Shown piece after piece: positions 6,274-13,947 of a stretch of 34,413 nt of DNA. The stretch's first letter is position 1. Each line of letters opens with the position of its first letter. This stretch comes from Acidobacteriota bacterium (GTDB lineage: Bacteria; Acidobacteriota; Aminicenantia; Aminicenantales; UBA4085): positions 1 to 34,413 of the forward strand of contig JAQULS010000018.1 in the NCBI GenBank assembly GCA_028749235.1, given 5' to 3'. The notes beneath the pieces are model-generated. The model ran no database searches, had not been told where the DNA came from, and worked only from the letters and a program-made list of their open reading frames with translations. The translations under genes and the position numbers were made by a program.

Positions 6274-7851
6274 CTATAGGGATTTCCGGTACGCTTCGAG
6301 CCCCGGGATGGGAAGCTCGATGAAGATGGCCGCCCGCTCATGGAAACGGCATTGGATCTCGCAGGCCAGGCACTCCGTGCACTTGCCGCGGCGGGCATCC
6401 TCCGGCGAGACGGCCAGCACGGGCAGATCGTTCTCGACCTTGAGGATGCCGGGAGTACAGGCTCCGACGCAGGCCTTGGAGACGCACTTCCGGCAGCGGT
6501 CATGGTTGAAGGATACGCGCCCGGTGAGCGTGTCGAAGCCGTAACAGCCCTCGGGCGGAGCCGGCGGCGGAATATTCCCGACGGCGTGCCTCGCTCCCCC
6601 GCTCTCACGGATAAGCTCCTCCATGCGGCCGGCGCAAAATTCCGGCAAGTCGTCGCGGCCGTAGCCTTCGACGCGGCCGGGGATGCGCTTGAGGTAGGCG
6701 GCCAGGATCCGGATCGCCTCTTCCTCGCAGTTGCCGCCCAGGCGGATGACCGCGGGAATTTCCAGGCCTTCTTCGATGAAAGCCTTGACCAGTCCGCGGG
6801 CCGAATTGTACTGCTCCTGGCTGGCCACACCCGAGCCGGAGGCGAAATAGCCGCGCAGGCCGGGCTGGGAGAGGATGATCTTGGCCGCCCGGTAGACCTT
6901 GCTGGCCGGCGGGTTGCCGCTGGTGTCGCAGTAGTTGGCCGTTTTGAAGCCCTTGGCCTGGACGGCGTCCATGGACATCATCGAGCCGCCGCCGCCCGCG
7001 CCGTGAAAGCCGATGAGAATCTCGTCGGCGTCCGCCCCCGCGCCCTCAACGGGACCGCTTTCCGCCCGGTTCTCGGCCATCTCCAGGAAATAAAACGTCC
7101 CGCGGTGGTCCTTCTCCTCGACCTTGTAGGCGATCTTCTCCAGGACCGTCGGCGGCCGGTCGAACTCGCGGGCGATCTCGATGCCCAGCTCGGGATGGCG
7201 ATGGACCGCGTAGTCGTCGACGACGAGATGGCAGTCGGCGGCATAGATGTTTCCGTCCTCGGCGAGGACGAGCGGGTTGACCTCGGCGGAGCGGGCCTCG
7301 ACCGTCCGGGCCGCTTTGTACAGACGGACCAGGACGTCCGCGACCTGGAGCTGGATGGGGCCGGTCAAACCGGCTTTGTGGGCCAAGTCGCGGGTTTCAA
7401 ACTCGCGCAGACCGGTCCGGACGTCGATCGGGATCGTGACGATCTTGTCCGGGGAATGGCGGGCGATCTCCTCGACGCCCGACCCACCGGTCGAACTGAA
7501 GACGAGCAGCGGGACTTTGCGGGCGTCGTCCATGACCAGACCGGCGAAGTATTCGGCCCGGATCGCGAGCTTCTCTTCGACCAGGATGCGATCGATAACG
7601 TAGGCTTTGACCTTGAGGCCGAGCAGGCCGCGGGCTTTTTCCTCGGCTTCCTCGGGCGTTTCGGCGAACTGGATGCCGCCCAGGGCCGCCCGCCCCGTGA
7701 CCCAGGTCTGAATCTTGAGCACGACGGGCTTGCCGAGCGCCTCGGCCAGCTCCCGGGCTTCCTCGGGCGTGCCGGCAAGGCCGCCCTGGGGGATGCGGAT
7801 TCCGGCGTCGTGGAGAAGCTTTTTGCTTTGGTATTCGTACAGTTTGGCCAT
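6274..7851 (-). CDS. ATP-grasp CoA-ligase beta subunit fused to a C-terminal 2x[4Fe-4S] ferredoxin domain
   Basis: 525 residues against ~390-430 for SucC or citryl-CoA synthetase large subunits. Residues 1-~235 are the ATP-grasp domain (YEYQSKKLL start, metal-binding E190-V-N-P), ~275-415 the CoA-ligase domain (GFHGAGGGGSMMSMD; GGNCEEEA at 372-379). After a Pro-rich hinge (428-434) comes an extra domain with eight cysteines in two ferredoxin clusters: C453, C456, C461, C465 followed by Thr-Pro, and C491, C494, C497, C501. The frame is continuous through both parts, so this is a true fusion. Known ATP-grasp CoA ligases of this type need no redox cofactor; the clusters could be structural, a redox sensor, or a docking point for an oxidoreductase. 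First gene of the operon, preceded by a TATACT -10 and an AGGG ribosome-binding site. Confidence 0.88.
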   Translation of the reverse strand: MAKLYEYQSKKLLHDAGIRIPQGGLAGTPEEARELAEALGKPVVLKIQTWVTGRAALGGIQFAETPEEAEEKARGLLGLKVKAYVIDRILVEEKLAIRAEYFAGLVMDDARKVPLLVFSSTGGSGVEEIARHSPDKIVTIPIDVRTGLREFETRDLAHKAGLTGPIQLQVADVLVRLYKAARTVEARSAEVNPLVLAEDGNIYAADCHLVVDDYAVHRHPELGIEIAREFDRPPTVLEKIAYKVEEKDHRGTFYFLEMAENRAESGPVEGAGADADEILIGFHGAGGGGSMMSMDAVQAKGFKTANYCDTSGNPPASKVYRAAKIILSQPGLRGYFASGSGVASQEQYNSARGLVKAFIEEGLEIPAVIRLGGNCEEEAIRILAAYLKRIPGRVEGYGRDDLPEFCAGRMEELIRESGGARHAVGNIPPPAPPEGCYGFDTLTGRVSFNHDRCRKCVSKACVGACTPGILKVENDLPVLAVSPEDARRGKCTECLACEIQCRFHERAAIFIELPIPGLEAYRKSL

Positions 7852-7879
7852 GTTGGTAACCCTACGATCGCGGGCCGTT

Positions 7880-7885
7880 AGTATA
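7880..7885 (-). promoter_or_regulatory. Candidate -10 box of the CoA-ligase operon
   Basis: TATACT read on the minus strand (7885-7880). The would-be -35 (around 7903-7908, GTGTCT) lies inside the left arm of the palindromic element and is a poor match. The transcript would start near 7873, 22 nt before the ATG at 7851. Confidence 0.4.
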
Positions 7886-7894
7886 CCGCATTTT

Positions 7895-8007
7895 TAATTA
7901 CCAGACACATACTTATTAAGGGCTTTCCCCCTCTCTTGAGGGGCGGGCAGCGGAAAAAATAACGGCCAATTCCGGGAATCGATAATTAAGTATGTGTCTG
8001 GTAATTA
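7895..8007. repeat. MITE/REP-like palindromic element with 21-bp perfect terminal inverted repeats
   Basis: The arm at 7895-7915 (contains TTACCAGACACATACTTA) is the exact reverse complement of 7987-8007; matching stops at both ends of each arm. The 71-bp interior holds a CCCCTC-TCTT-GAGGGG hairpin (7928-7943) and ATTCC-G-GGAAT. The arms are AT-rich, unlike the GC-rich surroundings, and no protein is encoded. The right arm supplies the TAA stop (8005-8007) of the amine-oxidase gene, and the left arm abuts the promoter of the CoA-ligase operon. No second copy is evident in this window. It could also act as a bulky terminator hairpin. Confidence 0.75.
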
Positions 8008-9531
8008 GATCAACTCGCGGATCTTTTCGGCCGCAAAGTCGCCCGAGTCGGCGGCCGCCTCGAAGTCCGGATAGATCATGTGATCTCCGGCCAGCAGGAC
8101 GCGGCCGTTGCTGATTTCATTCAAACGGGCCGCGCGCTTGAAAGCCCCGGGCGCCATCACGGGAAAGGCCCGCCCGAAGCGGACGACCTGGCGCCCCGCG
8201 AGCTGCGACGGCAAGCCCGGGAAGACCCGGCTGACCGCTCGCACGGCCGCCTTGGCCAAGTCCTCGTCCGCAAGGCCCGGCCAACCGGCCTCGCCCAGCC
8301 GCGCCGGGGCGAGCTGCACGACCAACGCTCCCGCCCTTGCGGCGCCGGATGCCCGGGTTGCCGAGGCGTACGGTGCGGTCGGACTGCTCACATCGAGGAG
8401 CCGGCTGGTATCGCGGAGGCCGGTCGCAAGCCCTCCGTCATACAGGCTGAGCTGGAACGCCCGTCCGAAAACCGTCGCCTTGACGGCCAGCGCGACCGCC
8501 GCGCAGGACGCGTACGAGACGGACTCCAAAAGCCTTTTCGCTTCCGGATCCAGCGCGCCGGAGTCGATGGCCAGCGCCTCCGGGGCCGGAATCGCCAGGA
8601 CGACGAACTTGCTCCGCAGCGACCGTATCCGCCCGGCGGAATCGGCGTACTCCACCCTGAAATCGGCGTCCGCTTTGCTGACCCGGACGACCTTCGCCCG
8701 CGGCTGAAACACGTCCGCGAGCCAGTCGGCCAGGGCGGACGTGACCGCCGACAGCCCGCCGGCGAACGTGAACGCGCCCGAGCCTTCGCCCGGAACGGCC
8801 GCATCGCCCGTCCCGCCGCCCAGCCCGAAGGCGATCTCCGGGATAAGGGCCAGGGCGGAAACGTCGTCGAGCGAGGCGCCGAACCGCCCCCGGGCCGTCC
8901 CATTGTAGTATTCCGCGAAAACCGCCGGGAATTTGCGCTCTTCGAACCAGCGGCGAGCCGTCATTTCGTCCAGCTTCGCCGTCGGGGTGGTGAAGTCGAG
9001 CTCGGGGATGTCCTGGTATTCGGCGGCGGCGGCCAGGACCTCCGTCCGGAAACGCTCGAATTCCCCGGCCTTGCTCCGCTCGGACAGAAGCCGGGCCAAT
9101 CCGTCCGGGCCATAGAGAATCTGATCGTCGCGGAAGGCGGCCTCCAGGGGGGCTTGGATCTCCCACGGCTCGAGGCCCAGAGCCTCGATGATCTCCTTGA
9201 GCGCTCCGTAGGGCTTGCCGATGTAGGTGGCCTGGGCGACGGCTCCTTTTCCGGCGGCCGTCGGGCGGACCCGGCCTCCCGCCCCCGCTTCCTTCTCCAG
9301 AACGCGGATCTTCAGTTCGCTCAAATAGAAGGCCGCCGTCAGCCCGGCGATCCCGCCGCCGACGATGACCGCGTCATAAGACCCGGAATCCGCCTGGGCG
9401 AAGTCGCGTACCGGCGAGGCGCCGGCCCAGCGGCCGCATCCGGCGGCCAGCGCCGCCAGGCTTCCGGTCCGAAGAAAATCGCGGCGGCTCCAAGGGCGCC
9501 CCGCGGCGCGGGATCGGGGAGTTCGGCTCAT
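8005..9531 (-). CDS. Tat-exported FAD-dependent amine oxidase / protoporphyrinogen-oxidase-like flavoprotein
   Basis: 508 residues from the ATG at 9531, preceded by AAGGA; the frame is open further upstream but the Tat signal begins here: SRRDFL at 15-20 followed by a short Ala/Leu stretch. The mature protein opens with the FAD Rossmann motif VGGGIAGLTAAFYL (57-70), then a glutamate-bearing EKEAGAGGR (79-87), and ends with GRVLLAGDHMIYPDFEAA, the C-terminal FAD-binding piece of the flavin amine oxidase family. A Tat route implies it folds with FAD in the cytoplasm and acts outside. Substrate is unknown: amine oxidation, phytoene-type desaturation and porphyrinogen oxidation are all possible in this family. 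A weak -10 (TAAAAT, 9580-9575) lies upstream. The stop codon is provided by the adjacent palindromic element. Confidence 0.85.
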   Translation of the reverse strand: MSRTPRSRAAGRPWSRRDFLRTGSLAALAAGCGRWAGASPVRDFAQADSGSYDAVIVGGGIAGLTAAFYLSELKIRVLEKEAGAGGRVRPTAAGKGAVAQATYIGKPYGALKEIIEALGLEPWEIQAPLEAAFRDDQILYGPDGLARLLSERSKAGEFERFRTEVLAAAAEYQDIPELDFTTPTAKLDEMTARRWFEERKFPAVFAEYYNGTARGRFGASLDDVSALALIPEIAFGLGGGTGDAAVPGEGSGAFTFAGGLSAVTSALADWLADVFQPRAKVVRVSKADADFRVEYADSAGRIRSLRSKFVVLAIPAPEALAIDSGALDPEAKRLLESVSYASCAAVALAVKATVFGRAFQLSLYDGGLATGLRDTSRLLDVSSPTAPYASATRASGAARAGALVVQLAPARLGEAGWPGLADEDLAKAAVRAVSRVFPGLPSQLAGRQVVRFGRAFPVMAPGAFKRAARLNEISNGRVLLAGDHMIYPDFEAAADSGDFAAEKIRELI

Positions 9532-9645
9532 GGATGCATGTCCTTCAAGCTTGTCGTGGGGAGTCGGCGAACGTATTTTATCCGGGTTGGATGTTCCGCG
9601 CCAGTCCTCTTGCTCCCGGCCCAGATCTCTCCGCCGGGGGCTGAT

Positions 9646-9674
9646 TTGCCACAAGCCGCGGGCCGGCCTAGAAT
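9646..9674 (+). promoter_or_regulatory. Sigma70 promoter of the small exported protein gene
   Basis: TTGCCA (9646-9651), exactly 17 nt, TAGAAT (9669-9674), both 5/6 to consensus; start site expected near 9681, giving a short leader with GGAG at 9687-9690 before the ATG at 9699. Confidence 0.65.
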
Positions 9675-9698
9675 AAGCGCGCCATCGGAGACTTCATC

Positions 9699-10121
9699 AT
9701 GACCAGAGCCCGTCCCGCTGTCGCTTGCCTGCTCGCCGCCGTTTTATTCTGCCCCGCCTGCCGGGGCCAGGATCCCGTCGGCCCGTCCCGCCGGGCCCTG
9801 GCCGGTTACGTCGCCGCCGTGGATGCCTTCGCCGCGCGGGCGGACAAGGCGGCGGACGCGGCTGCCGCCGCCGCCGCGGTGGCTTCTCTCGTCGCCGATC
9901 TGCGCCCGGTGGCTTCCGCGATCAAATCGCTGGGCGCCGAGTTTCCGGACCTTGGAAACCCGGCGGATGCTCCCCCGGCTCTCAAGCCCGATGTCGCCGC
10001 GGCGGAGCAAGCCGGCGGCCGGCTGACGGCGGCCATGGCGAAAATCATGGTTTGGGGCTACGTGCCCGCCGTCAAAGAGGCCGTGGCCATGCTGGCGGAA
10101 ATCGAAACCCTTTCGAAATAG
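9699..10121 (+). CDS. Small exported helical protein of unknown function
   Basis: 140 residues. The N-terminus (MTRARPAVACLLAAVLFCPACRG) is a signal sequence; C21 could be a lipid-modified cysteine but the lipobox is poor. The rest is Ala-rich and predicted helical, with residues 30-90 resembling a helical hairpin and a C-terminal helix. I recognise no family. It is well expressed to judge by its promoter and ribosome-binding site, and is divergent from the amine oxidase gene. A separate promoter precedes the next gene, so it is probably monocistronic or only partly co-transcribed with the transporter. Confidence 0.7.
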   Translation: MTRARPAVACLLAAVLFCPACRGQDPVGPSRRALAGYVAAVDAFAARADKAADAAAAAAAVASLVADLRPVASAIKSLGAEFPDLGNPADAPPALKPDVAAAEQAGGRLTAAMAKIMVWGYVPAVKEAVAMLAEIETLSK

Positions 10122-10161
10122 ATCTCCTCTTCCGCCCCGCCATCCGCCTCCTTCTCTCCTC

Positions 10162-10190
10162 TGGACATCGCCTTCGATTTCCGGTATGAA
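10162..10190 (+). promoter_or_regulatory. Candidate promoter of the POT transporter gene
   Basis: TGGACA (10162-10167), 17-nt spacer, TATGAA (10185-10190). A small hairpin (GGCCC-GCC-GGGCC, 10197-10209) sits at the expected transcript start, and AAGGAG lies at 10219-10224. Confidence 0.45.
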
Positions 10191-10230
10191 TGTTGCGGCC
10201 CGCCGGGCCAACCCCAGCAAGGAGACCGTC

Positions 10231-11592
10231 ATGACCGACGCCCCGGACGCCAAAGCGAAATTCCCCCGCACTTTCTGGACCGCCAACGTCATCGAACTGT
10301 TCGAGCGGGCCGCCTACTACTCGATGGCCTCGTTCATGGTCATCTTCCTGGTCGAAACGCTGGGCATGCGCCCGGCCACGGCCACCCTGCTCAACGGCAC
10401 GGTGCTGTGGGGCCTGATCTATTTCCTGCCGATCGTCTCGGGCACCCTGGCCGACAAGTTCGGCTTCCGCCGTTCCCTGACCGTCTCTTTCGTCCTGATC
10501 GCCCTGGGCTACCTGATCCTGGGCAACCTCCAAAAAGTTTGGCCGGGCCTCATCGGGGCCAAGGCGGGAGCGGCCATCGACTTTACCGTTCCGGTCGTGC
10601 TGGGCATCGTCCTCGTCGGAATCGGCGGCTCGATCGTCAAGCCGTGCATCGCCGGCACCATCCAGAAGACCTCCGGCCAGTGGAAGACGCTGGGCTTCGG
10701 CATCTTCTACATGGTCATCAACATCGGCTCCATCACCGGCCGCAGCATCTCTTACATCATCCGGACGAACCTCGGCATCCCGGCCATCTTCACCTATGCC
10801 GCCTCGGCCTTCGCCCTGATCGGGCTGGTTGTGACCGCCCTCATCTACCGCGAACCGCAGTACGTCGCCGACGGCAAACCCGACGCGCCCGCGGTCAAAA
10901 AGCGCACCGTGGGCGAGGCGCTCCTGGGCATTTTCGTCGTCCTGGGCAACATCCGCTTCGTCTTCTTCATCATCGTCATCAGCCTGTTCTGGTTCCTCTA
11001 CATCCAGCTCTACAATCTGATGCCCCTCTACATGCGGCACCTCGACCCCAACGCGCCGATGGATCTCTACACCCTGGCCAACCCGATCATGATCGTGGCC
11101 TTCCAGCTGCTGATCACCAAGATCTCGAAGAAATGGAAGCCCATCCGCTCGATCCTGGTCGGCGTCGGCGTGACAACCGTCTTCATGCTGCTCAACGTCG
11201 TCCCGGCCCTCCTGCCCGGGGGGCTGACCAAATCGATCAACCTCGGCCTGGTCATCCCGGTGGCCGGAGTCTTCCTGATCCTGTCCATCGCCTCGATGGC
11301 CGTCGGCGAAATGTTCGCCTCGCCCCGCATCTATGAATACATCGGGAGCATCGCCCCCAAGGGCCAGGAAGGCCTTTTCATGGGATATGCCAACCTGCCG
11401 CTGGCCTTGGCCAGCATGATCGGCGGCCCGATCGGCGGCCGGTTGTTCGAGATCTACGTCAAGCAGCCTGCCGCGGCCGGGAAGCCCGTCAATCCGGCCC
11501 CGATGTGGCTCATCATCGGAGGCATCGGGCTGGTTTCGCTGGTCGGGCTCTTCATCTACGACTCCTGGCTGAAGAAGGCGGCCAAGGCATAG
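10231..11592 (+). CDS. POT-family proton-coupled oligopeptide transporter (MFS)
   Basis: 453 residues from the ATG at 10231; AAGGAG six nucleotides upstream favours it over an in-frame ATG at 10186. The POT signature ExxER with two tyrosines is in the first helix (E22-L-F-E25-R26-AAYY). The MFS loop between helices 2 and 3 reads LADKFGFRRS (73-82), and the helix-4 lysine is K137 in GGSIVKPC. About twelve hydrophobic segments can be counted. It should import di/tripeptides with protons across the inner membrane. Peptide uptake pairs sensibly with the exported M1 peptidase, though the genes are 8 kb apart. It ends 21 bp from the convergent hypothetical gene. Confidence 0.88.
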   Translation: MTDAPDAKAKFPRTFWTANVIELFERAAYYSMASFMVIFLVETLGMRPATATLLNGTVLWGLIYFLPIVSGTLADKFGFRRSLTVSFVLIALGYLILGNLQKVWPGLIGAKAGAAIDFTVPVVLGIVLVGIGGSIVKPCIAGTIQKTSGQWKTLGFGIFYMVINIGSITGRSISYIIRTNLGIPAIFTYAASAFALIGLVVTALIYREPQYVADGKPDAPAVKKRTVGEALLGIFVVLGNIRFVFFIIVISLFWFLYIQLYNLMPLYMRHLDPNAPMDLYTLANPIMIVAFQLLITKISKKWKPIRSILVGVGVTTVFMLLNVVPALLPGGLTKSINLGLVIPVAGVFLILSIASMAVGEMFASPRIYEYIGSIAPKGQEGLFMGYANLPLALASMIGGPIGGRLFEIYVKQPAAAGKPVNPAPMWLIIGGIGLVSLVGLFIYDSWLKKAAKA

Positions 11593-11613
11593 TGCGGCGG
11601 GGCTGGAATCCCG

Positions 11614-12054
11614 TCAACTGGGGCGGACGAGCTGGAGCCTGTCCAGCCCGCTCTTCTCGAATTCCTTGTAGTACTGGTCGGCCAGTTCGTCTTCCATGCG
11701 CTTGCGCTCCTCGAGGGGCATGGCGTCGACGTTGGCCTCGCCGAAGCGGGCCACCAGGTCGCGGTCGGCCAGGCGGTACATCAGTTCGTCCCAAAACAGG
11801 TCGTTTTTATAGTCGTCCAGGTCGGCCAGCCACTCGGATTCCTGGTTTTCGGTCGGAAAGTGCGCGTCGACTTCCTCATCGTAGACGATCCGGTCGCCCA
11901 GGCCGAAATCGCGGGCCTTGGCGTAGATGTAGTTCTCGAGGGCGTCGGTATCGGGGTCCTTGTCCTTGTCCCGGAAGCCGTTGACGACCCAATTCCCGAG
12001 ATAGGCCAGGCGCATCAGGGTCTCATACTGCGCCCTGGTCAGCTTGATGTCCAT
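11614..12054 (-). CDS. Conserved hypothetical acidic protein
   Basis: 146 residues, rich in Asp/Glu and aromatic residues, soluble, with no signal peptide or membrane segment. It starts MDIKLTRAQYETLMRLAYLG and continues with a charged stretch (FRDKDKDPDTDALENYI), and looks all-alpha. I have the impression of a small conserved family in bacteria but cannot name it or a function. A GAGG site 6 nt before the ATG and a promoter at 12087-12115 support it as a real, separately transcribed gene. It is convergent with the transporter gene. Confidence 0.75.
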   Translation of the reverse strand: MDIKLTRAQYETLMRLAYLGNWVVNGFRDKDKDPDTDALENYIYAKARDFGLGDRIVYDEEVDAHFPTENQESEWLADLDDYKNDLFWDELMYRLADRDLVARFGEANVDAMPLEERKRMEDELADQYYKEFEKSGLDRLQLVRPS

Positions 12055-12086
12055 GGAAGCCTCTTTCGATGCCGAATGAAAGGGCT

Positions 12087-12115
12087 AGGATACCGTTTTG
12101 AGGCTCCAGGCGCAA
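12087..12115 (-). promoter_or_regulatory. Candidate promoter of the acidic hypothetical gene
   Basis: On the minus strand TTGCGC (12115-12110), 17-nt spacer, TATCCT (12092-12087); moderate match, followed by a ~25-nt leader. Confidence 0.35.
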
Positions 12116-12149
12116 GCCGGCAGGCTCGGCCGTAACGGCCAGGGCCGGG

Positions 12150-13160
12150 CTATTCGAGCCAGATCCGGATACGGCCGCCCTCGACCCGGATGTCTACGCC
12201 CTTGCCCTTGCCCGACTCCAGTTCGTGCATGATCCTCGGGATATCGTAGCCCTCCCGACGCATGGCTTCCTTATCCTTGTCGGAGATGGCGGACAGGATT
12301 AAATCGGCCAGAGCCCAGGGCAGGGCCAGCGACTGGGTTGCCTTACCGTCCTCGATGAACTCGAACTTAATCATCCGGGCACGCCGTTCATGGCGCGGCT
12401 CGTCCTCGACCGCCGACAACCGCTCCGGAGCGATGCGAAGCAGGGCGATCTTGGCCCGGTCGCGAAGCTCGAGATTCGTTTCCTTCTCAGCCATAAACAG
12501 GAGAATGGGGACGGCCATTTCGGCCTTGGATTTGTCCTTGAGGGTGCTGATCTGGAGGGCGGCATACTGCCGGACGGACCGGCTGGGGTGGGTCAGGCGG
12601 ACTTCGAGATCGTCCCAGGCAGACTGGTCGCCCCGGCTATAGAGCGTCAGGGCCAGGTCGACGATGGAGACCTCGGCGTCCTCGACCAGGTTCCGGTTCT
12701 GGTCCCTGTACTGGAGAAAGTCCCGGTAGGCCCTGAGCGCGTCCCGCTCCCGGCCGCCCTTCTCTTCGAGGCATTTGCCCCTGTAATAGACGGCCTGCGG
12801 CACGAGGCCGCTCTTCGGATACCGGGTCAGGAAATCGTCCAGCCGGGAGGCGGCCTCGGTCCACTTCTGATCGAAGATGAGGATCTTGACTTCCTGAAAG
12901 GCCTTCTCGTCCGGCGTCTGGGGGTCGAGGACATCCTCCACACCTATGGCCTCGGCGGTTGAGGCAGTCGGTGCCGCGAGAGCGGCACCGAACGCCAACC
13001 CAGCTTCGGTCCCCGAAGAAGGCCGGGCCGCCAGGGCGGTTTTTATCGTTCCGGACATCCCGACGGACTCGGTTTCCAAGGATGCGGGGATCGCCGGGAA
13101 ACCCGATACCACAGGAGCGGCCAGGATCAGGAGGAAAGCCCAAAGAACGATTTTTTTCAT
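12150..13160 (-). CDS. Exported TPR/HEAT-type repeat protein in an ECF sigma operon
   Basis: 336 residues with a signal peptide (MKKIVLWAFLLILAAPVVSG). A low-complexity Ala/Ser/Thr stretch (about 34-75) precedes a TPR-like pair (about 85-145, KWTEAASRLDDFLTRYPKSG then YYRGKCLEEKG), followed by HEAT-like helices (about 180-255: VRQYAALQIST, LELRDRAKIALLRI). The C-terminus ends in a beta segment (IRVEGGRIRIWLE). It lies 1 nt after the putative anti-sigma stop, so it is the third gene of the sigma operon. It probably acts in the periplasm as a protein-interaction scaffold; whether it senses the signal or is the output of the regulon is not visible. Confidence 0.78.
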   Translation of the reverse strand: MKKIVLWAFLLILAAPVVSGFPAIPASLETESVGMSGTIKTALAARPSSGTEAGLAFGAALAAPTASTAEAIGVEDVLDPQTPDEKAFQEVKILIFDQKWTEAASRLDDFLTRYPKSGLVPQAVYYRGKCLEEKGGRERDALRAYRDFLQYRDQNRNLVEDAEVSIVDLALTLYSRGDQSAWDDLEVRLTHPSRSVRQYAALQISTLKDKSKAEMAVPILLFMAEKETNLELRDRAKIALLRIAPERLSAVEDEPRHERRARMIKFEFIEDGKATQSLALPWALADLILSAISDKDKEAMRREGYDIPRIMHELESGKGKGVDIRVEGGRIRIWLE

Positions 13161-13161
13161 A

Positions 13162-13947
13162 TCAGGCCTCGCTTACCCGAAGCTCTTTCTTCATCAGCCG
13201 GATCCGAAGGAGGAGCTGCTTGTCTTCGACATACCGGCGGATCTCGTCCGCCTCCGCGGCCTCGAAGCTCCGGCTTTCCTGGGAGAGCTCCAGGAGCAGG
13301 ATCTCGATCTGGTCGCACAAGGCCCGCGCCTTGGCCATTCGGACATCGCCCAAGTGGGCGTTGAAGTACCGTTTCTTGGCCAGCAGGCCGCGAGCTCGCT
13401 CGGCCGAAGCGCCCGCCGGTTCGAGGGCCGCACCGGCGGCCGATGGTTCAAGCAGGTCAAGAAGAACATATTCGCTCTGTTCGAGATAATGGATCGTCTC
13501 GCGCTTGGCCATTTCGAGCTCCACCCTCTGCAGGAACTCGCCGGATGCGGCGAAGGCGCTCGGACCGGGAAGGGCGGAGGGGCCGCGGCGAAGGAAGAGC
13601 GTCGTGGTTAAAACGCCTATCAGGAGCCCGGCCGCGGCGCCCGCCAGGAGGAATCGCAAAGGAAAGACCCGGCGGGGCTCCCGGCGGGCCGCGCCGGTAC
13701 GAAGCCGTTTTTCGGCCAGGCCGGTATCCGCGATCCGGTCCGAGAGGCCGTCCCAATCGATGTCCTTCATGACCGCCCCCATTTCGTCCCGGACGGCTTC
13801 CGCTCCGATCAGGATGGGCTGGAAATCTTCGTTCGGGCGGCGGCGTTTGCCGCCCATGGCGTGCTCCTTGGCCTTGGCTTCCGGGGCGGCGGCCCCGGCC
13901 TTCAAGGCGGCGCAAACGGCCCGGCGGGACTTTCGGAAGACGTTCAT
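13162..13947 (-). CDS. Membrane-anchored putative anti-sigma factor
   Basis: 261 residues, with a basic cytoplasmic N-terminal part (1-95), one membrane helix (about 97-119, FLLAGAAAGLLIGVLTTTLF) and a periplasmic, helix-rich C-terminal part (about 125-261). The start codon overlaps the sigma-factor stop (ATGA at 13944-13947), the standard arrangement for a cognate anti-sigma gene. The zinc-type HxxxCxxC anti-sigma motif is absent. A second ATG at residue 31 (MGGKRRRPNED) is a possible alternative start. The role is inferred from topology and operon position; there is no recognisable anti-sigma sequence signature. Confidence 0.65.
   Translation of the reverse strand: MNVFRKSRRAVCAALKAGAAAPEAKAKEHAMGGKRRRPNEDFQPILIGAEAVRDEMGAVMKDIDWDGLSDRIADTGLAEKRLRTGAARREPRRVFPLRFLLAGAAAGLLIGVLTTTLFLRRGPSALPGPSAFAASGEFLQRVELEMAKRETIHYLEQSEYVLLDLLEPSAAGAALEPAGASAERARGLLAKKRYFNAHLGDVRMAKARALCDQIEILLLELSQESRSFEAAEADEIRRYVEDKQLLLRIRLMKKELRVSEA

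Noticed and set aside
7895-8007. Ordinary intrinsic terminator for the amine-oxidase gene
   Set aside because: The 21-bp perfect arms around a 71-bp interior, and AT-rich arms beginning at the stop codon, are unlike an intrinsic terminator; kept as a secondary possibility only.
9531-9654. Longer N-terminus of the amine oxidase
   Set aside because: The Tat signal starts at the 9531 ATG with a good AAGGA site; upstream residues overlap promoter sequence for the divergent gene.
6340-9702. Long plus-strand frames opposite the CoA-ligase beta subunit and the amine oxidase (513 and 540 residues)
   Set aside because: Composition of antisense translation, no ribosome-binding site, and the minus-strand genes have clear motifs along their whole length.
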